The translations under genes were made by a program, and so were the position numbers. A stretch of 64,000 nucleotides of DNA from Takakia lepidozioides (lineage: Eukaryota > Streptophyta > Takakiopsida > Takakiales > Takakiaceae): NCBI GenBank assembly GCA_030704615.1, contig CM060732.1:49519053-49583052 (forward strand). Direction: 5' to 3'. Below are positions 52,612-64,000 of this stretch, in pieces (the first letter of the stretch is position 1; each line of letters starts with the position of its first letter). Below the pieces are notes generated by a model. It did no database searches. It was not told the DNA's origin and saw only the letters and a list, made by a program, of their open reading frames with translations.

Positions 52612-54835
52612 GTGATCCTGTTAGCAAATCTGGAAATGTACTGATCCGTTACGGCTCGTTCCAAGACCACTGCAAAGCAATACAAGCACAAAAGTATCCC
52701 TCAAAGGTACCCCCCAGCTCTAAGTATCTGCTGCAAGTAATTAGATCTCAACCTCACGCATAATAGGAAACCAACCGATCAAGCCGGTTGCTCCAACGTG
52801 AGGGAGATCGGCACTTGGAAAGGAGAGAGGAGTAATCCTAGCATATACATCCGAGCTGTTGGACACTTCAGCTCTTGGTCCTGGCGGCCATGTAGGCTTG
52901 CGGCCCACCGAGACTCAAATAGGTAGATGAAACACAGCTTACGTATAGCTGACATCTATGAGTTTGTACAAAACCGTCAGTGCTAATAACTCCGACAGTG
53001 AAGATCTCTAGTTTTATAATCGTATAATGTGCCCAACATGTCCACTCACATCGGGGATGATTTCTCATCAATTCTTCTCTCCCGGGGAACCTTGAAAGCG
53101 CTGAGCAAGGCAAGCTCGCATTCACAAACCCGGGCGGACCAACAGTGCGCATGTCGTGTAACAGTGTACTTCCAATCCAATCATAGTCAAAGTCCAGGAT
53201 CATGATCACGGACATAGTACTGTAGGAGATTTGCAAAAGTGGAAGCATTGAGAGAAATGGATGACACCTGGACAAACGTCTTGAAGATCTAGACACAGAC
53301 CTGGAACTGTTTGTAAGACCCATCCCCGTCGAGAGTACTCCCAGAAATCTAATAATGTCCGTAAGAGGACGGCCGCCGAGTCACGATCCGTGCACCTTCC
53401 GAAAACAATTTCGTGCAGGCATCCTGGAGGATGGTGAGCTCATCCTAAATCAGGATTCCTGACGAAGAAGCATCCTGGAATATTACAGACGAAATGAGAC
53501 AGATACTGCACACATGCATCGTGTGCAGACTACGTGATTTGGATGTACCTACCACATTCACGTGGGAGACTGGAGAGCATCAAATATATTCAACCACACG
53601 AGCTGAATAGGCCCGCATTCCCGCATACCCGGATTGCTGCTCAGCATACCTGTCGATTGATAGAGCCCCCCTCACTCCATTCCAGGTGAAGATGACACAT
53701 TTCAGATTAAATTGGTTCGGTTGAGTCATTCCAACTTCCCTATCAGACTACCGACTGTACAGAAGAGGAAGTGCAGGTTAACATGTGTCCAGCGGGATAA
53801 GGTGCAGGCAGTAGTCGTTGGGGGTCAAGAAGTTTCTTTCTTGGGTGGGCATTACTTCCTAGTGTATCCTGAATAATGGAGTTAGTGGTGGTCACCAACT
53901 AATGTTGTTTATAGCCACGTAGGCCCCACCCACAAGTAAAACACATCACCATTCAAGAATCCACATATGTTGTGGGCACTCCATCTACTGTTTATATAAA
54001 GAAAGGAAACAAAAACCCATAACTAAGAGCCAAGCCACTTCAGTCTAGTGCCTATATTAGGGGATATGCCATATGAGTTATTAGATTGTGATAGAAAGGA
54101 GAAAAAAAACACTTGCCAAAGCCGGCGTTACTCATGGTGTCACGTCACCCCACAAGGCCGGGGACGCTGTCTTATGCTTGGAAGGTGTACATTTTCTAAT
54201 GGGTAACTAACTTGGGGCAACGCGGTTGTCCAAATTTTTCCCAAAGATTCAAAAGTCTCGTGTATCCACACATTGAGTAACCGGTTGACCTAAAACCCTT
54301 CTTTGCAGTGTGTTTTCGCTGACAAATTTTCAACAAGGAAAGCGAAGGCAATTTTTCCACTTTGCCATCAAAAGAGAAGAGATGGATGAGAGGTCGTCGC
54401 CAGAAAATCCGTTTGATTGCCATCGTGGACCTGTTAAAACCTGTCATATAAGCGACATTTCTGCAGGGTTCGATTGTTGATGGATGTTCGTGTCATGTCA
54501 CCCCGGTCAGTTGTCAGATTTTGTAGCCCAATTTGAGAGCTCTTGATTGGCCAAACGGGGAGAAAGCTATGGCTGCTCGAAAAGCCGAAAATTGTAGGGT
54601 GTAGATTGTCAGATTTGTGAGATGGTGTTGGATCGAGAAACAAAGTGAAGTCATAGACAGCATGCAATTCGATGACCAACCGACTGTACTCGAGCACAAG
54701 ACAAAACGATGAAGTCTCCAACATGTTTATTGCGAAAAGAATTTGAAAGAGAGCGAGAGAGAAACTCTTCGAGTTCACTCGTAACTTTGAGAACCCGCAG
54801 TTGCTAATGTGCAATCCGGGGAAGAAGACAAATGC
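52612..54835. other. Intergenic region between the two lipoxygenase genes
   Basis: It should contain the promoter of the first LOX gene. No coding exon recognised; open frames at 52868-53323 and 54434-54814 have no domain. A dispersed repeat shared with 16755-16835 lies at about 54397-54462. Confidence 0.55.
54397..54462 (+). repeat. Dispersed repeat, second copy
   Basis: CGCCAGAAAATCCGTTTGAT followed by TGCCATCGTGGACCTGTTA resembles the segment at about 16763-16805, which lies in the interrupted minisatellite. The family is unknown. Confidence 0.5.
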
Positions 54836-57800
54836 TCAGATAGAAACACTGTTTGGAATACCCTTTCCAGTCAATCCAGGCTCTGAGGTTGGGTACAGCA
54901 AAGTGTAGGGAATCTTCGCAGGGCCCAAGCGGTTTGTCAACTTGTTGTTGAGGTTCCTGTCGTCGATTGTCTTTTGAATCTGTTGCAATCTCTCTCCATA
55001 CCTCTGGAATGCGTTCAACACCTGGGGGCAACACAACAAATGGACGGGTCATTGACTACAGAACAGGTCAAACTACAGTGCTCGAGATAACAAAACATGC
55101 AAAGTGAAGTTATTTTCTAGTCTAGTACATTTTCGAGGCTAGTGTGCCAGCTTGAAGAGAAGTGATGTTTTGCCAGGAACTGAGCAACATGTGTACAAGG
55201 CTAGGATTAAAGACTGAATGTTCTCTATAGTAGCAGTTGGCTGGACCCCTTTAAACTAATCCCTGGAGGAATCTGTCGTGCTCACTCGCTAGAGCTGTTA
55301 TTGTCCATGGAGGCGTATTAGGTGTAGGACCAATACCTCCTCGTTGCTTGTCCAGTTTTCAACTGACTGCTGGCCGAGATATTCCTCATTACTTGCGTGC
55401 GTTGCCAAAATCTCAATAGTACTCATCACAATAGTAGCTTGTGAAGGCTTTGCGTGGGACTCGAGGAAGAACTTCTCCGGATCAGACAGTAGCTCTTTGT
55501 AGTCTTCGCTATTCTCTTCAGGGATCAGACGCCTCATGGTCGAAGTGTGGTTGGGCATGTAGCCTGTATATGCGTACTGTCCGAAATTCACAGCAGCATG
55601 GTGAGCGGAAGCTACCCAGGCAATAGTTGTCAAGATCTGTACCAAATTTTCCTTGGAATTGAGAGTTGGCCAGCCCGTCGCATCCTTCTTATCTCCATGT
55701 CCCTCGGTGCGGATCTCGGACCACCAATCCCGAACCTCTGCATCCTCTTGGACAGTTTTGTCATCCACGTAGTATATGTCGACATAGTCTTGCACCCAGC
55801 TTTTGAGGGCAGACCATATGTCAAGGCCATCAAGCCCATATGGGTAGTCCTCGAAAACCAACTTCACCCCGCTCTCGGCATTTTGATCACGCTCAGCCAT
55901 ACCCCTGCCACCCGCAGAGATCAGATTGCAGAACTCAGAACCTCCTTGAGTAGTTGATATGATTCATGATCCAAACGGAGAAAGAGTGGAGTAGTACACA
56001 CGTACGTGCAATCACCTACCTCTTCAGCAGGTCATTCGGCAGGCCTTGCTCATCGAATTGCCATAATGCCCCATAAAGCACGGAACTCATCTCCATGGAG
56101 TAGTTGCCAGGGGTGAAGCACCTTTCAATGATTCCACCTGCATTGATGAGGGCCTTGCGAGCAGCTTCGTTGATGTTCATAGTGTTCTTGAAGTGTGGTA
56201 ACAGCAAAAGGTGCACAGGATGCAGCACACTCAATTGCCTTTGAGTGGCAATGATAATGGGCTCCATCGTAGCATGTGCTCGTGCCCTACAAAATCCACC
56301 AAGACAATTGAGCGGATACATGTATTTCAGATTATGTACATCTGAAACTGAGCAACCAAGGCAGCTCACCAGGCTGACCGTATTAGTTACAGAGATATAG
56401 CAAGTTCGAAGTACACAGGAACAATAAAGTTTAAGACATATATACATCTGGAAGCCAACTTACCAGTGACTGTAGATCTCGTGAAAAGCACAATCATTAG
56501 CCCGTGCATGTCCTTTGGCAAGTTCCCACAGCCAGTCTCGATTACCATCCTTCGGTGGAGTGAACACCCTCTTACTGCTGGGAGTATTGCCGGGCAGACC
56601 CAGCTCAATTGCCACCGGCTTCATATTTCCTCGACTGGTAAGAAACAGGATGGTTCTTGTTGCATACCCCTTGCTTGGTTCAAAGTCTGAAGACTCGTTA
56701 ATTCGTTCAATGTAGGGGAGAAAGTAGTCATAGTAGTCCAATGTGTAGAGTCTTGTCTCATCCAAGGCCTACATGCAATGACAAAATCAATGCAAAGTCA
56801 GCTGGCCAGCATTATCTAGATATAGTTAAGTTGCACATGGCAGCACTGTAGTGAACTCAAGAGATGGATGTCGAACATTTGCTACATCTGGAAAGACCAT
56901 ATTGCCGACCAAAATGCAGGGACTATCCAGAATGAAATTGTGGGGCCTAAAAATTTCCAAGAGAAAGCTGCGGACTCTCCGAGACATTGCGGACGCCTAG
57001 ATATGTCTCCTATATGCAAACTGAATGTGGGTACGCACACACTTGTAACTATTGGGAGAATCTGATTTCATACTTCCGAAAAACTTCGGATTTGGAGGAC
57101 ATCCCAAGCTTACATGTACAGTTTCAATGACCTCCTGGTGGACAGCAAATGCATTCGGCTTCCAATCTGGTTTGCGCTCAAGAAGTCGGTCTCGGAGACG
57201 GATCATCCAGGGGCTTAAAACTGATCCGGGCAGTCTGTTGTGAAGTACTTAACATGCAAGCTCAATCAGCTAACTAGTTCAACAACTTTTCAGAACCACT
57301 CAATCCCTTACAATGAGAGAGTCCATTGAACCTTTACGAAGGGAGCTATGTATCTAAAGCCTATCGTAAATTGTATATGAATTAGAACGAAACCATGCTC
57401 TATGATCGGGGGACTTAGTTTCGAGAAAAAACCTGAATTCTCACACAATCTCAAGAGAATGTTGGGCCCAAAGGAGTGTGATGTGTACATCTTACCTGCT
57501 GGACTGTGAGACCTTCCAAGTAGGGCTCGATGTGCTGGGCGGTGATGGCTGACGTTGGGTCCCCGTACTTGTCTTGAACATTTAAACTACTCACTGGCGG
57601 GAATGCCTGCAGCGTGAACAATTTGTGCACAAATCAACAATGTGTCCATAAATAATCGATCTTGGAAGAAGTCAGATGGAGAGAAATCACAAGCAACGTT
57701 ACCGTGAGGCGCTCGATCTGGAGCGGGTTGACGCCACTCAAAGTCTGACGACCAAACTCTTCATCGTCCATCCACGCATTCTGGTCAACTGCGAACAAAC

Positions 57801-60235
57801 AGAACCACTCGCAAACTCGATCTTCGGGTGCCAAGTAATTCACATGCATGGAATCTATTAAAAATCTTAGTCTTAGAAGACTCCTTTAAACTGTAAGGGT
57901 ACTCTAGATCAGTTTTCTTCACTCTAGTGCTGAGTCAAAGATAAAATATGCACACTCCCCGAATCTCAGCTCCAATAGTCCAAAGGAGGTTAATTATATA
58001 ACATCGATATATACGTATACGTTCGAGAGATACGATCGATAGAGAGCCTTGGTCGGAGGAAAATATCTTGATGTTCAGCCTTTGAATGCTAGATTCTCGA
58101 GCTAACATTTGCCCGGGATTCTTGAATCCGATCCCAGGCTTTCAACTTGGAACAGAGACTTTATATGCACATGTTTGAAAAAGGGATGGAAAAATGGCAC
58201 TTGCGAAGATGTGAACTGCTCTCACCTTGCAAGACTTGAGGCGGTATGTATTTGATGACGCTATCTCGGTCATCAGCGCCAAGACCCTTGACCAGCTGAA
58301 AGGGATCCAGATAGATTTGTTTGCTTTCAGTGCTCATAGCACTTTTCTGGACCTGCAGTTGCTCCTTCAAATCGATACCTTCGTCATAGAGGTTCTGCAC
58401 ATCTTTGAAGCTTCTGAATTCATTTTTGTCATCTGACAAGAGACCGTCGATTGCTGGAACCAGAAGATGGCCGACGGAGATCAGCGCGACACTGAGGAAA
58501 TCTGCCTCCTTTGTCCCGTCAAAGACTTCGTCCCGTGGGATATAGAAGCTGCTATTCCCTCTTTCCTCTGTCGTTGGATCTGCCAGATACAATAAAGGAT
58601 TTGACAAAGGAATCAGGGCAAGTGTTTATGAATGGTGGATTCACTCCACGAAGATGAATGAAAGAGAGATGGATCTCGGCACACGTACACGTACAAGCAT
58701 GAATACTTGAAGCTGTTGACGGTTCCGGGCACATGAAAGAACTAAATGAGTTTGGAGCAATTACAGTAAGAAACTAATCTCTACTCCTGAGTCACCTGCA
58801 GCAGCAGCCTTGCGCCCAGTTCGGATGCGACGGGGGTAGGGAAAGTCGACGCTGCCCCCCAAGGAAGGTCTTTTCAGTTTCGGATTTGAGGCGTCACCGA
58901 GATCATTGTAGACAGCATAGTCATAAATTCGATCCCACGCTTGCCTTTCACCTTCTCCATCCCCCCGTAGGTTTGATTTTTCTGCCTCGCGCTTTTGGAC
59001 AAGCCCTGGTGGAGTCTGATTTGGTAGATACACCTAGACATACATGTGTATCCGGTTTTTGTCTCAGCGGATGCTTCCGGAAGAGAACAAGTTCTTAAAT
59101 ATATTGTAACAGTTGTTCGTAGTTTGTCACAGCTTCTACGAGATGTCTTCAAGATGCAAATCAAGAGTAAACTGTACATACATGTTAAGTTGGACGAGAT
59201 GTGCGATTAAATTAACTTGATGTTCACTATGCCAATTCTAAACAGACTACAATAGCATGTCAAGTTCAACGGGTACTAGTTAATTACTTGGTTGCTGAAG
59301 AAGATACGGTCCGATTTGTATTTGTCGACATTGTAGACCCACGAGTTGCATGCAAAGTACACCTCATTTCCATCGGGCAGTTTCACCGTGAAAGACTTGA
59401 GAAAGAACTCGTTTGAATGATTATTTCTGACAAGTAGAGCCCCAGGTGTGCCGAAGTCTTTTGGCACCTTGATTGTCACAGGGTAGCTGATATCAGTCTC
59501 CTTCAATTTGTCTTGAGACAGAAACCAATTCTCCACACTAGTTTCATCGCTCAACTTGCCCGTGAGTGTGCCTGCATAAGACCAGCCTGGAACATTATGT
59601 CCGGATCTCATACGTGAGCGAGAGATCTAGTTACGAGAAATTATGGCCCGGCGGGATGGGATCTACTTGAAAGAAAGAAACCTTGAGGAAACCGAGCAAC
59701 CCAACACTTTCAAGGAATAGCAAGGAAATCACGTGAGCTATTGTTAGCTAATACGCAAGAATACATACACTTGGGCACCATTAGAAAACTGGAACCGCTC
59801 GAACTAGGCCTCCAGTTTTAAAGGAGACTCACCAGGGTCCACTTGGTCGGCACTAACGAGCTGCAGAAACACTTTCCGATTAAGGGCCAGGTCCTCGCCA
59901 TCATCCTTTAAGTCGGCGACTATATTTGTGAGATAGTTCAAGGCAGCCTTCTTGCGGATCACGAGCGTACTTCTCAGGCTGACAAACTCAGTCTTAGTGA
60001 CCTGGAATTTACGGCTCTGCAAGTTCTTCGTACGAGAGTCGAGTGCTGAGGCGTGGACAGCTACCTTCTGTCCTTGAGAGCCTGTCCCCTCTTTTAGACT
60101 CGGACGTTTGAGGGCCTGTGTGGCGTCGCTTGCCATTAATGGAAGCCTTGATTTGAGGGAGGACGAAACCGGCGATGTGAGATCGCAGGTCGCTGGGACC
60201 TGCTTGCAGGTGAGATGTACAGCGTGCTGAGCCAT
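54836..60235 (-). CDS. LOX: Lipoxygenase, probably plastidial (copy 2)
   Basis: Ten predicted exons: 60235-59833, 59571-59288, 59033-58796, 58579-58226, 57788-57703, 57606-57496, 56768-56464, 56286-56020, 55904-55337, 55021-54836; 933 aa. Six of the last exons have exactly the same length as in the upstream paralogue, and all phases agree. The N-terminus ([17 protein letters not shown], then Ser/Arg/Lys-rich) again looks like a transit peptide. Present are PLAT residues [37 protein letters not shown] plus RAHA iron histidines, [18 protein letters not shown] and the terminal GIPNSVSI. The second histidine motif reads ARAHA here against VRTHA in copy 1. Fully open with no lesion, so both genes appear functional. 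The 3' exons are more alike between copies than the transit peptides. Confidence 0.93.
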
Positions 60236-62616
60236 TCTGTGTCCAGACTAGTGTTTGATCCACGTTACTGCGGGTTTAAGAGATCTGCCAAGTTATGAAC
60301 AAAACAGCATGAACACCCGTAGTACATATATGTGGAACTGAGCTCTCGAACATTCCACAAGCAGTCCACACACTTGATCCACCCCGTTTCTCCAATGTAA
60401 AACCCAGAATGATATATAAGCAGGATCCAGAACTCAAGAAATTGTGCACACAGATTAATGGAGATGAGCCAGCGACTGCAGATGTACATACGACATGGTA
60501 CTATAAAACGACGATTTGAGAAATCACACAAAGCCTGGAGACATAATAGATCTAGACGCCTTAACGTGAAATTCAGAACCCCACCTGCTAAGATAGAGAG
60601 AGGGATCAATCGTTATACTGGAAACCACCAAGCCTTCCGGAGCTGAGTAACTACTATCGATGACACAAGTTGACAGCTTTTCTATATATTGCAACGAGCG
60701 TGCAGCGCATGTCAGAGAGTTTCAAGTCATCCGATTAACGACGGAGCTTCTGCAGTGCTCAATCTTCCTCCACCAACTTTGTCATCTCCTTAGTTAAGTT
60801 TCAAGAATACTACTCTATATATTGCAGCGAAATTCCAAAGTGGCCTGGTTGAGATCAGAAGGACTCAGGACTAAGTTAGCTGATGGGTAGTTTCTGCTGA
60901 GGGGTAGTTTCTGCAGCATTTCCTCCAGCCACTTTCTCCAGCAACTTCATCATATTGGTCTTCAACGTTCCTAGCTAATTATTTCCAGAATGGCTACGAT
61001 CTACCTGATCTTGATTTGACTGTACATCCCGAGCAGACCTGTCGGGATCCATTCAAATCTACTACACTATAATTTACGCTTCCTTCGTGAGGAGTCCTCT
61101 TTCTTTGTACGATACTACTATGCACAAGACCGCCCAACTACACAATAAGGAAGTCAATCATGAACTAAGTAACGACTCTAGTATCGTGGCCAGGAAGGAA
61201 GATTAGTGTCAAGCTCCGATTAAGTTGCCAAGGGAAGTGGCTCTTAGTTACGCGCTTTCATGATAGGGCTCTGCAAGACGCTGTTGAGAGTCCTCTCGCA
61301 GGTAGTGGGACCACTGCAAAGCCGCAAGCAAACAGAAAGTTCGTACGAGATTGCAGGATGTGAGGTATACGACCGGCGTTGAACAGCGACATTGTGAGCC
61401 CAAGCGCTGATCTTTTGGTCATCACATGTGGCTCTCAACAGACGTTCAAACTTCAAAGGCACGTTGCTGCCAAGTAAGTATTGCTCTCCTCTTTTTTAGA
61501 ACATTAGAAGTTAGACGAATAGGGTAGGACCCAATAGATGCACCCGGGGATGGATGTAAGTAGAGTATAGCTTCCATCCAGTTGGATGTGCATCAGTCCG
61601 GGCAATCTAACTAAGGTGGGTATATTGTGGCCTTTTTTTTTAGGAGGAGGAAGAGTATACATACATAGTTTAAATGTATAGTTTCATATCTTCTTTAGTC
61701 CCCTCACAATACTTTCGTTATGGGGTCGGCTACATACTGTTTGCCTAGTCCCCCGACTTCGGGAGAAGGGGTGCCTCCTCACGGAGGCCAATAGATGCAT
61801 AAATAAAGAAAGCTACCTTTGGAGAATAAATTTTGTTGGCTCTGTCCCTTGAGGGAAGACACTTTGCAACATGTTTGAGTCAATGGAGAAAATGTGGTCC
61901 ACGAACCTTACATCGTGTGTCAAGAGTATGATTGGTCTAAAAAAGGTTTTGAGTATAAACCGCGTGGCAGCTTGTCTCAGTGGAACAGAGCCTCTTGTTC
62001 TTTTTGTTCTTTTTGTTTTTTTTTTTAATTTTTAAAGAGGGGAAACAGGAAATTTTATTAGATTGAGGGAAAAAAAATTGTTCTATTAAGAAGAAAAGAA
62101 GGGACAGAGGCAGTGTTTTGTTTTGTCTTTAATTTGAAAAATAACAGGAGTGGCTACTGAGTTTTGCAAGAAATAGCCATATTTTCTGTTCATCTGAAAT
62201 TTGAATAGAATCATCCTCCTCTGCACTTTCATCCATGTTTGGCAAATTCATCCATAATTTATATTTTATTTGGAGAAGTTTGGCAATTTCATCCATGAGA
62301 AAACAGGGAATTTATGACACAATATTCTATTTTATTTTGTGAGGTCGAAATATTGCGAAAATTTGCCAGAAATAAAACACTGGGTCCCAAGAGGCCCTTA
62401 GAAACTTTATTAAAGCAAGGAAAAAATAACTTTGTTTTGTTTTGTTTTCTTTTTTCTTTTTCTTTTTTGATGAAAGAAGGACAGTGGCCTCCATTAACTT
62501 TATTTGAATTATTGAAGGGGAAAAAATTAAAACCCTTATCGGCTTGAAGGCTGCCATAAGGCCTGAATAGTAACCGGAACGAAGAATCCAATGACAGTTT
62601 GTTCTTTTTGAGTATT

Positions 62617-62861
62617 TGACATTTGGGGTTCCACAATGTAGAGAATTCAGGCTACAAGGATGTGTGATGGCTTATTGGAAAGCTAGGTTGATTCCCCAAC
62701 TCTGGGATGTTGTTTCGGGCCAATTGAATGTGAACACTAGTTATGCCCAAAAAACAGAGGTGGAGCTTCAAGTACTCTGTTTTTCTTCACAATTTGACCT
62801 GCATTGACATTCGGGGTTGTAGCATATAGAGGATTTAGGCTACAAGGATGTGCGATGGCTT
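62617..62861 (+). repeat. Direct repeat pair of about 56 bp
   Basis: TGACATTTGGGGTT...GGCTACAAGGATGTGTGATG (62617-62672) recurs with few changes at 62805-62861, 188 bp downstream. It may be the remains of a tandem repeat or two nested insertions. Confidence 0.7.
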
Positions 62862-63689
62862 GTTGTTGCTTTATGCTACCCTCATGTGGTATTTTCACTA
62901 CTAGGAGTAATGGCGTTGTGCCGTTGAGAGGAGAGACGCCAAGACTAGGACAAGACGGCCGAGTTGGCTACGATGAATTCTTGAATTCTTGCCTGGGTTC
63001 ACCCTGCGAATGACATGTGGGATTTCATCCGCCCATGTGCATGGTCATGGTGGATCATCGGGTGGGTCCCACAGGGCTGATCCGCTGTCGAGCCCTGGCT
63101 GCCCCCTCATGTGCGTAGTACTTGGAGGCAATATCTATGCCACTTGACTTTCTTGACCAGCTGCTGTCAAAATCGCCCTGGCGATTGAAGACACCTTTGG
63201 ATCGTCACACGCAGGCTCCGAGAGCTTGGGCAAGGAAAGAGACACGGAGGAGTGGAGAGAGACGAAATCGTGACCATGGAAAGCCTACAGCAGATCTCGG
63301 CCGTCCAACCATCATCCCGAGTTACTGAAACCCGAGCGGAGTAGTTTAGGTCACACACCCATGTTCCACGGTCCATCTACTTACACGTTTACGGCATATG
63401 CTATTCCAGTATTCCTCAGATGTTAAGGGGATCTTTGTGGAGCATGGTAATCTCAAGCTAATCTCAGGCTAATCTGGCAAAGCCAATTAGGCTGAATGCA
63501 GTAGCTGTAACCCTGCTTAACCCTTAACTTCCTACAAGGTGATTTTTTTCACTCTCTAAAACTACTATCCACCTACCAGCATCCATCCACAAAAATTGAC
63601 CATACACATTACATCGCACAAAAGCGCCGCGGGCGCCGTCGCAGGCTGAGCGCCGCGCGGGCATGGAGGCGCGCTGGTGTCGCTAAACA

Positions 63690-63703
63690 CCCCCCCCCCC
63701 CCC
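63690..63703 (+). repeat. Poly-C tract
   Basis: About 14 consecutive C residues. Confidence 0.95.
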
Positions 63704-64000
63704 ATTTGTTTGTAGTGAATCTGCATCCCCAGTTATTCCTGTCAGTGTATGTAAACGGACTAGGTGTTCTTCTTTCTTTATGTTGTTTTCTCCTTGTGTT
63801 TTTCATTGTATCAATGATTGAGAAACCCCCATCAACTGCTATATCATTTGGAATCATGTTGTTGCAAGACTGGCCCATATGATAGATACATGTTTTCTCT
63901 TTCACTCACCACAATCCTGTCGAGTAAACGTTCTCTCCGATCTGTCTCACGTAAAGGTTTGGGGTGGCGGTTTCTGCATAGTTTTTAGGCTTATTAAATT

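Larger units (their letters stand above)
60236..64000. other. Non-coding region with scattered repeats
   Basis: Upstream region of the second LOX gene, then A/T-rich and repeat-like DNA. Seen here: GGGGTCGGCTACAT near 61722, a string typical of plant Au-like SINEs; a direct repeat (62617-62672 and 62805-62861); and a poly-C run (63690-63703). I recognise no gene. Confidence 0.55.

Overview
The window is nuclear DNA of a land plant, most likely a bryophyte or another seedless plant. It carries intron-rich genes for plastid-type proteins (two lipoxygenases, a CRM-domain RNA-binding protein), a plant-type cytochrome P450, a plant amidohydrolase-2 family gene, plant-style hAT elements, SINE-like sequence and a Ty3/gypsy element. 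Nothing bacterial is present. The species cannot be fixed from sequence alone.

Layout. 1-9653 and 30529-40367 are two direct copies of a segment of about 9.8 kb. It holds the 3' part of the amidohydrolase gene, a 3' fragment of ORC2, an unidentified minus-strand multi-exon gene, and a head-to-head CRM-domain gene. The first 3851 bp of the copies look identical, with no indel. The rest differs by a few per cent and by several indels, so the two parts have different histories. Only the right-hand copy has the whole amidohydrolase gene (11 exons, 26821-32361). In the left copy the unidentified gene is damaged; in the right copy the CRM gene has lost its N-terminal reading frame.

Between the copies (9654-26820) lies repeat-rich DNA: a minus-strand gag remnant, a GC-rich minisatellite, further tandem repeats, an intronless TMEM18-like gene, and a decayed Ty3/gypsy retrotransposon (about 18290-25100). 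The retrotransposon is the most remarkable object here. Its pol region carries a DNMT3-like cytosine-5 DNA methyltransferase domain between the aspartic protease and the reverse transcriptase, and a C4HC3 PHD finger at the C-terminus of the integrase. The protease-methyltransferase frame is open for 895 codons, while the RT-RNaseH-integrase part has about seven frameshifts and stops.

Right of the duplication are a single-exon cytochrome P450 (minus), a nested pair of non-autonomous hAT elements (44029-45533, with a 900-bp element inside that has perfect 8-bp target duplications), and two tandem minus-strand 10-exon lipoxygenase genes (46544-52611 and 54836-60235). The lipoxygenases have matching exon structure, all iron ligands and likely plastid transit peptides. 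60236-64000 is non-coding with scattered repeats.

The LOX pair fits plastid oxylipin metabolism, and the P450 beside it could act on lipid or phenolic substrates, but no pathway link can be shown. Exon boundaries were set by hand from GT/GC-AG sites, phase and homology, and are predictions.
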